Assembly: GCF_901709675.1 (NCBI RefSeq)
Contig: NC_051090.1
Span: 12,434,342 to 12,498,341, forward strand
Direction of reading: 5' to 3'
Source: Syngnathus acus
Lineage: Eukaryota > Chordata > Actinopteri > Syngnathiformes > Syngnathidae
DNA length: 64,000 bases
Shown: positions 33,601 to 47,400 of the stretch, piece after piece
How positions within the stretch are numbered: the stretch's first letter is position 1
Layout: each line of letters begins with the position of its first letter
The notes under the pieces: generated by a model
Told to the model about the DNA's origin: nothing
The model's input: the letters and a program-made list of their open reading frames with translations, nothing else
Database searches by the model: none
Translations under genes and position numbers: made by a program

Positions 33601-33864
33601 ACTATTACTACTAGTTAAAACTATGAAAAAAAACGCAACTTATAGTCCGAGAATTACGGTATAATAATTTGGGGGGGGGTTGTGTAGTTGTATTGTTTGA
33701 TGTGTATGGGTTGTTTCCAATGGATGTAAAAAAAAAAGAAAGAAAACGTATCAGTGTGTGTGTGAGTGTGTGAGGGGGGGGTCGGGTTAGGGGGGATTCA
33801 TTGAACGATTCGTTTGAACGAATCTTTTGAGTGAACTGATTCTAAAGATTCAGTTCACCTAAAA

Positions 33865-34496
33865 CAGGGGTGGCCAACCAGTCAGAGACTAAGAGCCACA
33901 TTTTTTACTGTGTCATCGCAAAGAGCCACATCATCTTCATCATGGTTTGTAAATTTTTGGAAAAAATGCATCTGCTTTTCTGCCTGACTTTTCAAAGTGA
34001 CCAACCTGTGCTTGCGAAGTTCAGTCCCTTTTGGAAATTCCTGGTCGATATTAGGATGGACTGAGCTGAAGTGACGCTGAAGATTTGAAGCTTTGAAGCT
34101 TTGAAATGCGCTAATGATGCCTGACATATAAGGCAGAATGGTTTGCCATTACGTTCAACAAAAAAATATAAACTCTCCCACTCTGTTAAAAACGTCCTGT
34201 GTTCTTCATATTTTCGTTTGGCTGTGCTTTTTTCCCTGCCATTTTGAGAGCGAACTTGAAACAAATTATTTACAACTCAAATGATCGCGCGCATTTGTCA
34301 TCATTTAGAGTACGTCATTCTTCTTCTTCTTTTCAACTCAAACCGATTCAACTGGTCAGCGCGCCACCTAGGGGGGGGATAAATGGCAGCGCCAGCCAAG
34401 CATTTTGACGCTTGTCATGTGAAATCTCCTGAAGAGCCGCACGAAACCAGCCAAAGAGCCGCATGCGGCTCGCGAGCCGCGGGTTGGTCACCACTG
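33865..34496 (-). mobile_element. hAT element, deletion derivative, just upstream of slc30a7
   Basis: The ends CAGGGGTGGCCAACC and GGTTGGTCACCACTG are flanked by an exact 8-bp duplication, ACCTAAAA (33857-33864 and 34497-34504). Minus-strand frames encode the N-terminal zinc-finger region of a ZBED-type hAT transposase (RKYEEHRTFLTEWESLYFF, then NGKPFCLIC and LQRHFSSVHP). The rest of the transposase is missing. Its edge is 260 bp from the slc30a7 start codon. Confidence 0.93.
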
Positions 34497-34755
34497 ACCT
34501 AAAAGAACTGGAATGCACGGACGCGCTCGCGCGGGTCACGCGCTCTGCGGGCGGCTCCCTGTCAGTCCCAAAGCCGTCCTCACCGCCATCTGCCGTTCAC
34601 ATCAAGCGCTGCAGCCCACCGGAAGTGCCCTTTCTCGGCATTTGTTGGGAAATCCACGCGAGCGGAAACGTTGCACTAGCTTAACGTGTCCAGCCGTGCA
34701 TTTGTTTGTACGCGTGCGCGCTTGCAGTCTGCGTCTATGTGTCTGTGTGACAAGC

Positions 34756-37543
<2,788 letters not shown>

Positions 37544-37840
37544 AGGCTCCTCCTCTCTGGACTTTGGGACCAATCACAGTCTGTGGCGGTGATCTCTGAT
37601 CTCACCCGGGGTCACGGTGTGACCTTTCGTGGATGGGGCCTGACTGTGATGAACCTGGCCGGATCGCTCCACCCCCTCCGTTCGGCCCAGCCCTGCCCGC
37701 ATGGAGCTTGGAGCAAATTGTGGGAAAGTGCCTTGGCTATTCATCATGGCCCCGCCCCCTGACACAATGCTGCTAGCTGATTGGACCGTGTGTGTGTGTG
37801 TACGCCCATGTGCCAATCCATGTGACCAGTCCCCAACAAT

Positions 37841-37846
37841 AATAAA
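37841..37846 (+). terminator. Poly(A) signal of slc30a7
   Basis: AATAAA 298 bp after the slc30a7 stop, in CAACAATAATAAAAGG. Confidence 0.7.
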
Positions 37847-37849
37847 AGG

Positions 37850-38207
37850 TTGAGGTCAATATCATTGTTTGATTACACATTTAGTTGATGTCATTGCATT
37901 CCAGACTGACAGGAAACGAGACGCATGTGTTTGTGTGTCACAGATCACACCAGCATTTTTATTGCAATATTTTTTATTTAAATTGTTTATTTGGGCAAAT
38001 ACACAATACATTTATTACAGTTCCATTTCACATTTGACATGACTTGTGGAAAAGGGAAGTGGCTGGAAGCAATTTTCTTATCTAGCCCCGTCCCGACTTC
38101 AACCAGGGTTTCAATGTCTGACACACAATCTACATTATAGATTACTAATAATCTGGAGTTGGAAAATTATCTGTATACAGAAATGATTTGAATACAGCAA
38201 TAACAAT
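37850..38207. other. Intergenic DNA downstream of slc30a7
   Basis: AT-rich; holds TTTTTATTGC and TTTATTTG words that could be minus-strand poly(A) signals for the small ORF at 38208-38498. No exon was recognised. Confidence 0.4.
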
Positions 38208-38498
38208 TTACAATGATATGCAGTAACGTTTAAATAATTTCAAGAGAGTCTGAGTCACTATTCCGAAGGCACCCCGGGTATCGTCCCCAGCAACAGGCGG
38301 CACTTGCACTAATCGATCACACGGCTTATTGTCTCTCACACTGGCGTGCTGTATCCTGACCATTGTCGCGTTGAGACCAGCCATCTCACGACAGAGCATT
38401 TCATCTGTGATTTTTGCCCTCTGGTCCAGCTTGTCGTACAGGTACAGCCCCATGAGGCTCAGAGCGAGGAAGGCGATGAAGATGTACACATCATCCAC
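38208..38498 (-). CDS. Unidentified 96-residue ORF with an N-terminal membrane segment
   Basis: An uninterrupted, intronless minus-strand frame starts MDDVYIFIAFLALSLMGLYL, which reads as a short lumenal or extracellular start followed by a single membrane helix (about residues 3-21). A charged stretch (DKLDQRAKITDEMLCRE) and a C-terminal half with RIQHASVRDNKPCDR follow. A second minus-strand frame (38665-38459), containing GTQSIIAGASGVSYALTCC, overlaps its first 40 nt. I do not recognise either. Balanced composition and overlap hint at a compact gene or a remnant of a mobile or viral element, but length alone does not exclude chance. TTTATT-type signals lie just downstream. Confidence 0.35.
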   Translation of the reverse strand: MDDVYIFIAFLALSLMGLYLYDKLDQRAKITDEMLCREMAGLNATMVRIQHASVRDNKPCDRLVQVPPVAGDDTRGAFGIVTQTLLKLFKRYCISL

Positions 38499-38605
38499 AT
38501 CTTCCGTTTACAACACGTCAAGGCATATGACACGCCACTTGCTCCAGCAATTATCGATTGTGTACCCTTGGTTGTGCCAATGTAGTTACCCCAGTGAAAA
38601 TATGT

Positions 38606-39775
38606 ATCCTTTGCCGCGGGAGCGCGCAAGCCTTGAATGGAAAGCGGAAACCGATGCCGTACCAACTTGTTTTCAATAAAAACATGAAGAACACACGTTA
38701 GCGTCAGTCAACTTCCATTTTTAGAAAGGTTTTTATTGTATTTAATTTCTTTAAGTTCATTCGTGTTCTGCCGTTGACAAGAGGTGCGTTCAAAGACCAA
38801 TCCTACAGTCGGAACACTCATTCACTTCACCAAAAAGCAATGATAATTACATGAGCTGTTTGCATAAACCTCGATGCAAAGGAGGTCCACTTTTTGGGGA
38901 AGATTACATGCTACAAGGAGTATATATTACAAAGGGGACTTTACATTTCATTGTGATGATCATCCCCTGCGAGCATTTTGACGTCTAATATATACGTCTA
39001 TATATGCTACCCAGACGTTTCGGTTAACACACGTCTAAAGATTGTCTAAAGGTGAAATAAAAATAGACGTCTATGCCGTAGACGTCTATAGCATAGATGT
39101 CTAATAGACGTCTATATGTGAAAGATTTTTAGACGTCTGCAGGATAGACGTCTATTAAATGTCTATTAGACGTATAGATCATTAATCAATTTTTATTATT
39201 CAGGTATTTTTAAAGCAACTTAATATATTTGTATTTATTAATTCGAGTTAAAAGTGACAATGCATAATAATTAAATGCTGACACGACAGCAACATAAGAA
39301 GTGTTCATTTAAAAAAAAAAGAAGCCAGGCACGTTTTGTGATGAAATCATCAATAACGAGAATGATTTGAGTGAATGACTGAGAATGAATTTCAGTTCTG
39401 AAGGCTCCTTTTGTCCCAAGCAAGTTACAATTTACAGGTGGTGGGAGGCCTAAAATTGTAACAGGAGCTCTGTTAGAATGTCAACCCGTTAGAATAAATC
39501 CCTCACCCCCATCTCAAATCGGTGAGCCCAAGCTATCAACTGACTTTTTCTCTGCCGTCTTGGGGTTCTTTTCAGGTACTGTGGCAAATTTGCCTTCCAA
39601 GGCAAAGTTACAGAGGGGTACAAATTCTCACAACAGCAGCCCTGTTAGAATAAGTACCGCCCCCCCTTCCCCTGCCGCGGGAGCGCGCACGCATTGAGTG
39701 GAAGGAGGAGGTGCGTTCAGTGACCAATCATACAGTCGGAACACTCATTGAATTCACAAAAAAGCAATGAGTCCA
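38606..39775. repeat. Two imperfect copies of a ~100-bp unit, 1 kb apart
   Basis: GCCGCGGGAGCGCGCA plus GAGGTGCGTTCA...ACAGTCGGAACACTCATT occurs at 38606-38850 and 39675-39770. In the first copy about 130 bp separate the two halves; in the second they are adjacent. The adjacent DNA at 39430-39660 also has internal repeats (CTGTTAGAATAAGT / GTTAGAATAAATCC). Nature unknown. Confidence 0.6.
38980..39180. repeat. Cluster of TAGACGTCTA palindromes
   Basis: Within 200 bp the 10-bp palindrome TAGACGTCTA or one-base variants (TAGACGTCTG, TAGATGTCTA, TATACGTCTA) occurs about ten times on an AT-rich background. The same vocabulary fills 53968-56075. The period is irregular, so it is not a simple tandem repeat. 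Confidence 0.85.
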
Positions 39776-40640
39776 ATGATGAGTGCTCCCAGTGTGCATA
39801 TTGATGCTATTGAATATTTTGAGAGGTGTTCGGCTGCGGATGTATTTGTTTTTTCCTGAACACCCGAGTAGATTTACCTACATCGGAATCTAATCCACCA
39901 ACTGTGCGCCGTGCGGCCCAAAATAGACATTGTATGTTTTTTTCCATTTAATAATTTCTGCATTTATTATCATTTATAGACCATTATGTCTATTTCGATT
40001 GATTCATATCAATAATTAAACACCATTGTGCGCCTATAAAGTACAAAATAATTTTCATATTCGCTCAGGCGCATCAAAGGACACCGATGTGGGCTTTGGG
40101 GTCCTGAGCTTTTGGTTCTCGCGATGAGCTCAAATGCTCCAATGTGTCCGCGAGATTTGTCTCGGATTATCTTTGGCAATGTGACTAATTGTGGCTATAA
40201 AATTCAATAGCATTCGTGTCTATAGGCATTTGTCGTGTTCAGGTTTTCGTTGAAGACGACGCTGCATTCGAAGTAAGTGCACACAATGAATGAGACGTGC
40301 GTGAGCGTCGAACTCTCCTCGAATGTAGACGCTTTCATAGTCTCTTGCACTAATTTGATCATGGCATATTGATTCTCTTTGTGTTGAATGAACCCAAAAA
40401 GGCATTTTGCTTGCATCAGGCGGAATCTTCCCAAAATCCTCACTTTAGAGGAGACAAAACGTTTGAGCAACAGTCAACATTTAGCAAACAAATGTCAACA
40501 TTTTAACGTCTTACCGACTGTGTTGATTTGTGAAAAATGATAAAAATTCACTTGATTGTGACATACGTGGTGTCGGCCCAACGCCAGCGATTTGCAAATG
40601 TTTTTTACCTTGAAAAACAATGCAGTTTAGGGCGATTTTG

Positions 40641-40672
<32 letters not shown>

Positions 40673-41344
40673 TGGATATTACGGACTACACCAGAGGGGT
40701 ATTCCAGAAAACGGGTTATGTGAAAACTGTTAACCCTGAAATGAGGGAAAGTCTGAGTTATCCGTTCCAGAAAGAGAGTCGGTAACTCTGGGTCAGTTAC
40801 TGCGGTAACTGACTCTGTGAACATAACCTGCTCGCTGGCAGGTTTACTATAAGAGACTCAGAGTTTCAACCTGTCTCCTCCCACACAAAAGAAGCGGTTA
40901 ATCATGGATTGGCCATTAATTCAAAATCCAATCGACATGTGTCCGTAATCATTCGAAACGCGAGAGAATCTTCCGACCCAGATTAGATGTTTCATTATTT
41001 CAAATGAAACAATATCTTTTCGAGCGCTATTGCATTCTTTGATCAGTATAATTGATCTCAATAACCTTCTCCGGCCGTGGGATGCCTGATGTTGTAGTGG
41101 TACACTCGCCTGTCTTGGGTGCAGGCGCGATTCCCACATAGCGCGGATGATCACTTATATCGGAGGAAACTTTATGCATAGCACTACGTTTTTTTGTTTT
41201 GTTTTTCAAATTACACTTTATAATACCGGGGATGCAGAGCATAACTTTTTTCTGTTGGCTGAGCAGAACTCAAGGTTTGTTTCAAAATAGTATTTTAATG
41301 AGTGTTGGTGTAGGCTACAGCGTCACATTTTAAATGACTACGGT
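39181..41344. other. Intergenic DNA without a recognised gene
   Basis: Mostly AT-rich. A 30-base T run is at 40641-40669. From about 40690, GGGGTATTCCAGAAAACGGG with nearby AACCTGCTCGCTGGCAGGTT resembles the end of a PIF/Harbinger-like element, but no matching second end was found. No exon was recognised. Confidence 0.4.
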
Positions 41345-43702
41345 GTACTTACCAAAAATTCCAAATTTTCAAATTTGAAATTCACGCCAAATTCTCCAAA
41401 ATTTCGTTTTTCCCTTCTAATTTCTACATTTTTCCACCGATTCAACCCGTTCCAACTTTCAACAGTTCATCTTTTGCCTACCTATTCCAGAACTTCCCAC
41501 TTACCCAAAATTCCAAATTTTCAATTTTGAAATTCAACCAAATTCTCCAAAATTTCGTTTTTCTACTCTAAATTGCGACCAGCTCAGTGGCCTTGTGGTA
41601 GAGTGTCCGCCCTGAGACTGGAAGGTTGTGGGTTCTAACCCTGGCCGGGTCATATCAAAGACTATAAAAATGGGACCCATTGCCTCCCTGCTTGGCACTC
41701 AGCATTAAGAGTTGGAATTGGGGGGTTAGATCATCAAATGATTCCCGAGCGCGGCACCGCTGCTGCTCACTGCTCCCCTCTCCCCCAGGGGATGGATCAA
41801 AATCACGCGGGGATGGGTTAAATGCAGAGGACAAATTTCACCACACCCAGATGTGTGTGTGACGATCATTGGGACTTTTAACAAAAAGTTTTAACTTTTA
41901 ACTTTAAATTCGACATTTCTCTACCGATTCAACCCATTCCAACTTTCAACTGTTCATCTTTTGCCTACCTATTCCACAACTTCCCACTTACCAAAAATTC
42001 CAAACTTTCAAATGTTTTTCTACTCTAATTTCTACATTTTTCAACCGATTCAACCCATTCCGACTTTCAATTGTAATTCCACATTTTCAAATTTGAAATT
42101 CGACCAAATTCTCCAAAATTTCGTTTTTCTACTCTAACTTCTATATTTTTCAACCCATTCCAACTTTATTCACTTTGTTCACCTTATGCTTACCATATTC
42201 ACCCCCACTTCCACTATGCATACACAATTCGACCCTTGACCCCCACTTCCAGTGTAGCGGCCATCTTGGATTGACCCTGAAGTGCCCCCAATGAACACAG
42301 AATGAACCGGAAGTGCCCCAAGTCAAACCGGAAGTGCCCCAAGTCAAACCGGAAGTGACACAAATAAACCGAAAGTGAACGTTTTAAACCGGAAGTGACT
42401 CCAAATAAACCGGAAGTGACCTCCGCTGAACCGGAAGTGCACTAAATTAAACCGGAAGGGCCCCAAATAAACCGGAATTGACCTTATTTCAACAAGTGCC
42501 TTAAACAAACCATATGTGACCTAAATATAACATTTGCTCTAACTTTTACAATTTTTGTCCAATTTTACCCGTTTCAACTTTTGAACTCCAAATTGAACCT
42601 CTTGAACCTGTAGTTTTCGTTTTGTTACAAATTTTTAAAAAAATTGGCGCAAATTTTTTTAAAATTCCCATTCATGGTCTTCGCCTTCACACGCAATTTC
42701 TCCAGAAATTGCATTTTCTATTTATTATATTTTATTCTCACTTTTTTGTCCTGCTACTCCTTCCACATAATTCAACCGATTCACTCCATTCTACATTTGA
42801 CGTATTCCAAATATTCACGAGATGAGCGCTTGCATTTTTCTTATTCCGAAACTTTTCCGTTTTCGGAAAATTGGCAAATTTACGACAAAATTTTCCCCAT
42901 TCATTCTTAATGGCACATTCAACATTTCAGATTTACGTCGTTCCAGTCTGAAATTCACATCATTCAGCACATTCAAATCACATTCGGAAAGATTCTCGAC
43001 ATTCTCAAAATTGCCAAATTCAAAATTTCGCGTTTTCACGTTCTCGACCTAATCCACAACTTCCCACTTACCAAAAATTCAAAATTTTAAATTTTGAAAT
43101 TCACGCCAAATTCTCCAAAATTTCGGTTTTGAACTCTAATTTCTACATTTTTCAACCGATTCAACCCGTTCCAACTTTCAACTGTTCATCTTTTGCCTAC
43201 CTATTCCACAACATTCAGCACGTTCAAATCACATTCGGAAAGATTCTCGACATTCCCAAAATTGCAAAATTCAAAAATTTCACATTTGAACTTTCCGCAA
43301 AGTTTCACAAAAGTTTGTTTTTCACCTCTAATTTTTTCATTTTTCAACCGATTCAACCCATTCCAACTTTCGACTGTTAATCTTTTTCCTACCTATTCCA
43401 CAACTTTCCACTTACCAAACATTCAAAATTTTCAATTTTGAAATTCACGCCAAATTCTCCAAAATTTCGTTTTTCAACTCCAATTTCTACATTTTCCAAC
43501 GGATTCAACCCATTCCAACTGTCAACTGTTCATCATTTTCCTACCTTTTCCACAACTTCCCACTTACCAAAAATGAAAAATTTTCAATTTTGAACTTTTC
43601 CAAAATTTTGTTACACTTCTATTTTCTACATTTCTCAAGTAATTCAACTCGTTTCAACATCATTCGGCAGCATTCCCCAAGAAGTTATTCAAAGTCTTCG
43701 CC
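41345..43702 (+). mobile_element. Helitron-like AT-rich repeat, second locus (two joined partial copies)
   Basis: 41345-42722 matches the 3' part of the unit at 2991-4719, including the ETS-like minisatellite (42275-42515) and the 9-bp-arm hairpin (42693-42712), here followed by ATTTTCTAT in place of CTAG. About 40 bp later, 42762-43702 matches the 5' part, starting at CTCCTTCCACATAATTC and stopping before the hairpin. The order is therefore 3' part then 5' part, as in head-to-tail neighbouring copies. A SINE at 41574-41905 interrupts the first part. Confidence 0.6.
41574..41905 (+). mobile_element. tRNA-derived SINE
   Basis: A plus-strand tRNA-like head: GGCCTTGTGGTAGAGTGTCC (A box region) and GGGTTCTAACCC (B box). 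The body contains GGGACCCATTGCCTCCCTGC and GGATGGGTTAAATGCAGAGG. It ends in a (TTTTAAC)n-type tail. TAAATT occurs at both edges and is a possible target duplication. The same family is at 60500-60818 (minus) and, deleted, at 31831. Confidence 0.88.
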
Positions 43703-44427
43703 TCTGCTAACCAGTGCGTCAGTTGACCTATTTAATTATAAATTAATTATTAAAATATTAATTTGTATTTATTTTATTATCAATTATTATTAACCTATCT
43801 ATTAAACGCTTCCTCTCTTGTTATCGTTTTTGTGGTGTCCGATGTTTATATTGTCTATCTGTATTGACCCCCTGGGATCAACAAAGTGTCGGTCGGTCGG
43901 AATTTTCACTGTTGATTCCGTATTCATACATTTAACATAAATTTTCAAGCATTTCTATGTTCTCTGGCAGGCAGGGGTTATTTCTATGCTACTGGGTGTG
44001 ATGCTTTCACATGAGGTCAAATATTTTACGACTGTTTTTATATATTTTCTGAACATGTATTGGGCAACATCAGCTGTCTGTCCGTCTGAAACTTCCTATC
44101 TCAAACTTACAATGTGTGCCTCGGCTCAATAAAGGTTGGCAAAGGTTGGGAATCACCCAATATGAGGCACAGATGAAGGGACTCCTCAAATAAAGTTGAC
44201 ATAGTCGCGCCGCCAGTGAAGGCCCTCCCTCAGATGGTGTGGTGTACACACCGCAGGAGCGGAAATTGAATCTCCCGAGGAATGACAGTGGGGAAAAAGC
44301 GGCCGATCCACATCTTGGCTTCTCCGTGTACTTGCTGAGGGAGCCTCGGTGCGACTGTGCGGCATGCTCTAGGCGCGCCGGAACCCTCCAGTTGATGTTT
44401 TGTTTGCCGCTGGTGTTTCAGGGCAGC
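43703..44427. other. Upstream region of med16
   Basis: AT-rich until about 44160, then GC-richer. An acceptor TGGTGTTTCAG at 44411-44421 precedes the med16 start codon by 6 bases, so a 5' untranslated exon is expected upstream, probably in the GC-rich 44200-44360 part. No TATA box was recognised. Confidence 0.45.
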
Positions 44428-47400
44428 ATGGAGTTGGCGTACGTATGCGATTGGGAGAGGTGCCCCAAAAACACCCACTGCCCCTCCAACCCCCTGGTCT
44501 GCTCCTGGTCCTGTAGAAACCTGGTGGCCTTCACCACTGACCTGAAAGACGACGGGGACAGTGGCGAGCCAGGTAGGCACGCGCATGCACTTCCTCTTAG
44601 CCAAGAGCAGCATCCGACGTTCGGTGAGCGCCTCAGCCACCATTCTGTTCGGTTGACGGCTTGACGCATTGCAGATGTCAGCCAGATGATCCACATCATG
44701 GACACTGAGCATCCCTGGGATGTGTACTCCATCAGCTCGGGCCACGCTGAGGTCATTTCCTGCCTGGAGTGGGACCAGTCAGGTCAGGTGACAAACACCA
44801 AAGTCTTGCCCAACGTGACACATTTTGTGCTTATCATATTCGGGAGACCCAACCTCTGAAAGGCAGCTCAAAGATCAACTCATCGTACAGGTGGCAGATT
44901 GGAGCGATTAAACAACAATAAGACGGGAAGGAGTGAAGACTTGCAGTCACGGCGTTCACAACACATCGTTCACAACTTCCTAGTCACCAGAATTAGCAGC
45001 GTTCCAACTGACGGTCTGACAAAGCGCTGAGAGAGACAACGCAGCAAGAATAAATAAAATAAAAATGGATGGCTTCCAGTGAAAGGCAGTGTGTTGTCGC
45101 GTCCCAAAAAATAAAAACCAAACATCTTCAAATTCCACTGACAGAGTAGAACTTGATCCTTTGGCAACATGCGTATCTCCTGGATGCTCTGGTTCAGTCT
45201 CCTCTGTCAGCCGAAGAATTTTCTTTCAAAATTCAATAAGCTCGTACAGACCCAAATTCCGAGACGTGGCCGTATCCTCGCCGTGGTGGCCCGAACAACT
45301 CGAGCAAAGACTTTTTGCACAAACGTGATCATGAGCAGCGGCGATCCACCTTGTTCTCCTGAATTTCTTTGTTGCCAATGATCTTTCAGGGCATTTGAAT
45401 ATCCTAGGCGCGTGGGTGCCTGTCTGAACAGGTATCCGTTGGCTTCGCAGGCTCCAGACTGCTGTCAGCGGACAGCGACGGGCACATCAAGTGCTGGTCC
45501 ATGTCGGAGCACCTGGTCAACAGTTGGCACAGTGTTTTGAGCAGTTCTGTTGAGGGAGATCCAATCGTGGCGCTGAGTTGGCTGCACAACGGTGTCAAAT
45601 TAGCCCTGCACGTGGAGATGGTATCCGCCCGCCCGGCGCCGCCACGTTTCTCCTTGCTCCGGCAGTCAACCTGTTTGTTTGCAGTCGGGTTCCACAAACT
45701 TTGGTGAAAAGTTCTCCCGGGTCAAGTTCTCGCCATCCTTGACCCTGTTTGGCGGGAAGCCAATGGAGGGTTGGCTGGCGGTGACGGTCAGCGGCCTGGT
45801 CACCGTGTCACTGCTCAAACCCGGCGGCGCCCTGCTGACGGCCAGCGAGTGTCTGTGTCGCCTGCGAGGACGCGTGGCACTGGCTGACATTGCCTTCACG
45901 GGAGGCGGCAACATCGTGGTGGCCGCCACCGATGGCAGCAGTTCTTCGCCCGTCCAGTTTTACAAGGTGCCCCGCTGATGCTGGCGACCGGCTCGCAGGC
46001 GGTGCCTGACGCCGTGTGTGTGTGTGCGCAGGTTGTGGTGAGTGTGGTGAGCGAGAAGTGCCGCATCGACACCGAGCTTCTGCCCTCCTTGTTCCTGCGC
46101 TGCATGACAGACCCGCTGAGGCGGGACAAGTACCCCGCCGTCACGCACCTCAAGTTCCTGACCAGAGAGAACTCTGAGCAGGTAACTGAGCTCGCTGACT
46201 TGACGGCCATCTTGGAGTCTCATTTGGCGGCCGCTGGAGTCTCTGAGTCGAAAAGCGTGCTGCCAGGCATTTTTTTATCTCCCTCCAACTGGCGTGCGAG
46301 ACATGTGCTCAATTTGGTGGCGAGCACTGACGAGGAGGATTCAGCATTGCCAAGAAGTTTGCGCCACGTCCGGAGGCGCAAATGTCAAGTTTGAAAGCAA
46401 AGCGGTAGGAAGCAAAGGCGCCCTCCCACTCTCCTTCCTCAGTGAGCAGATCAAGAGGCTGGCAGCTATGCAGAAGTGATGCTCATTGGCTGGGAGCCAG
46501 GCTCCAGTCTCGTTGTCGACACAAAACCGCCACGCAGCTCTTTTTCAAAGATATGTCTTCGAGAGGCTGAGCCGCCGTCTCGTGTGCCCTTCAGGTTCTG
46601 CTGTGCGCGTCCAACCAGAGCGGCAGCATAGTGGAGTGCTGGTCGCTGAGGAAGGAGGGGCTCCCCGTCAACAACATCTTCCAGCATCGATCGCCCGTTG
46701 GTGAGTCCTGAGCACCTTTGACCTTTTGATCTGGGCCGACACGGGCCACTTGTGACCTTCCAGTGGGTGAGAAGCAACCCACTATCCTCAAGTGGAGGAT
46801 CCTGACCACCACCAACGACCTGGAGAGAGTGTCGGCCGTCGCCCTTCCCAAACTGCCCGTTTCTATCTCCAACACTGACCTGAAGGTAGCGTCGGACACC
46901 AAGTTCTGCCCCGGACTGGGTAAGCGCGGCTGCCCACCCACCGCCGACGGCCGCCCGCTCGCGGCCGACGGACGGACGGCCGCCCGCCCGCGGCCGACGG
47001 ACGGACGGACGGCCGCCCGGCCGACGGACGGACGGACGGCCGCCCGGCCGACCGACCGACCGACGGACGGACGGCCGCCTGCCCGCGGCCGACGGACGCC
47101 CGCCCGCCCGCGGCCGACGGACGGACGCCCGCCCGCCCGCGGCCGACGGACGGACGCCCGCCCGCCCGCGGCCGACGGACGCCCGCCCGCCCGCGGCCGA
47201 CGGACGGACGCCCGCCCGCGGCCGACGGACGGCCGACGGACGCCCGCCCGCCCGCCCGCGGCCGACGGACGGCCGACGGACGGCCGCCCGCCCGCGGCCC
47301 ACGGCCGCCCGCCCGCCCGCGGCCCACGGCCGCCCGCCCGCCCACGGCCGCCCGCCCGCCCGCGGCCCACGGCCGGCCGCCCGCCCGCGGCTCACGGCCG

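Larger units (their letters stand above)
31281..33659. mobile_element. TA-flanked DNA element (CCGTAATTTTCGG ends) with nested insertions
   Basis: The left end CCGTAATTTTCGGACTATAA is mirrored on the right by TTATAGTCCGAGAATTACGG. TA flanks both ends (31279-31280, 33660-33661). The words AGTATAAGTCGCA recur at the left. The interior has a direct repeat of about 170 bp (from CATTAAATCCATCGATC to ACGATATATAAACTA) present about three times, one copy being split by the element at 31681. It also contains the truncated element at 33116. No transposase. Confidence 0.82.
29395..33864. repeat. Composite repeat rich in GTGAAC / GATTCGTTC words
   Basis: The outer DNA at 29395-29845, 31036-31280 and 33662-33864 shares words such as GAACGATTCGTTC, CCCGTTCATGAACGAG and AGTGAATCAC. 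Both extremities carry inverted versions of TGAACGATTCGTT, which suggests one large element opened by later insertions (29846-30604 and 31281-33659). Exact ends, target duplication and class could not be fixed. No protein is encoded. Confidence 0.4.

Noticed and set aside
40680-40870. PIF/Harbinger transposon
   Set aside because: Only one terminal-like stretch was seen; no second end, target duplication or transposase.
41574-41660. Functional tRNA gene
   Set aside because: The head resembles a tRNA only in the A and B boxes; it has no proper acceptor stem and is followed by a SINE body.
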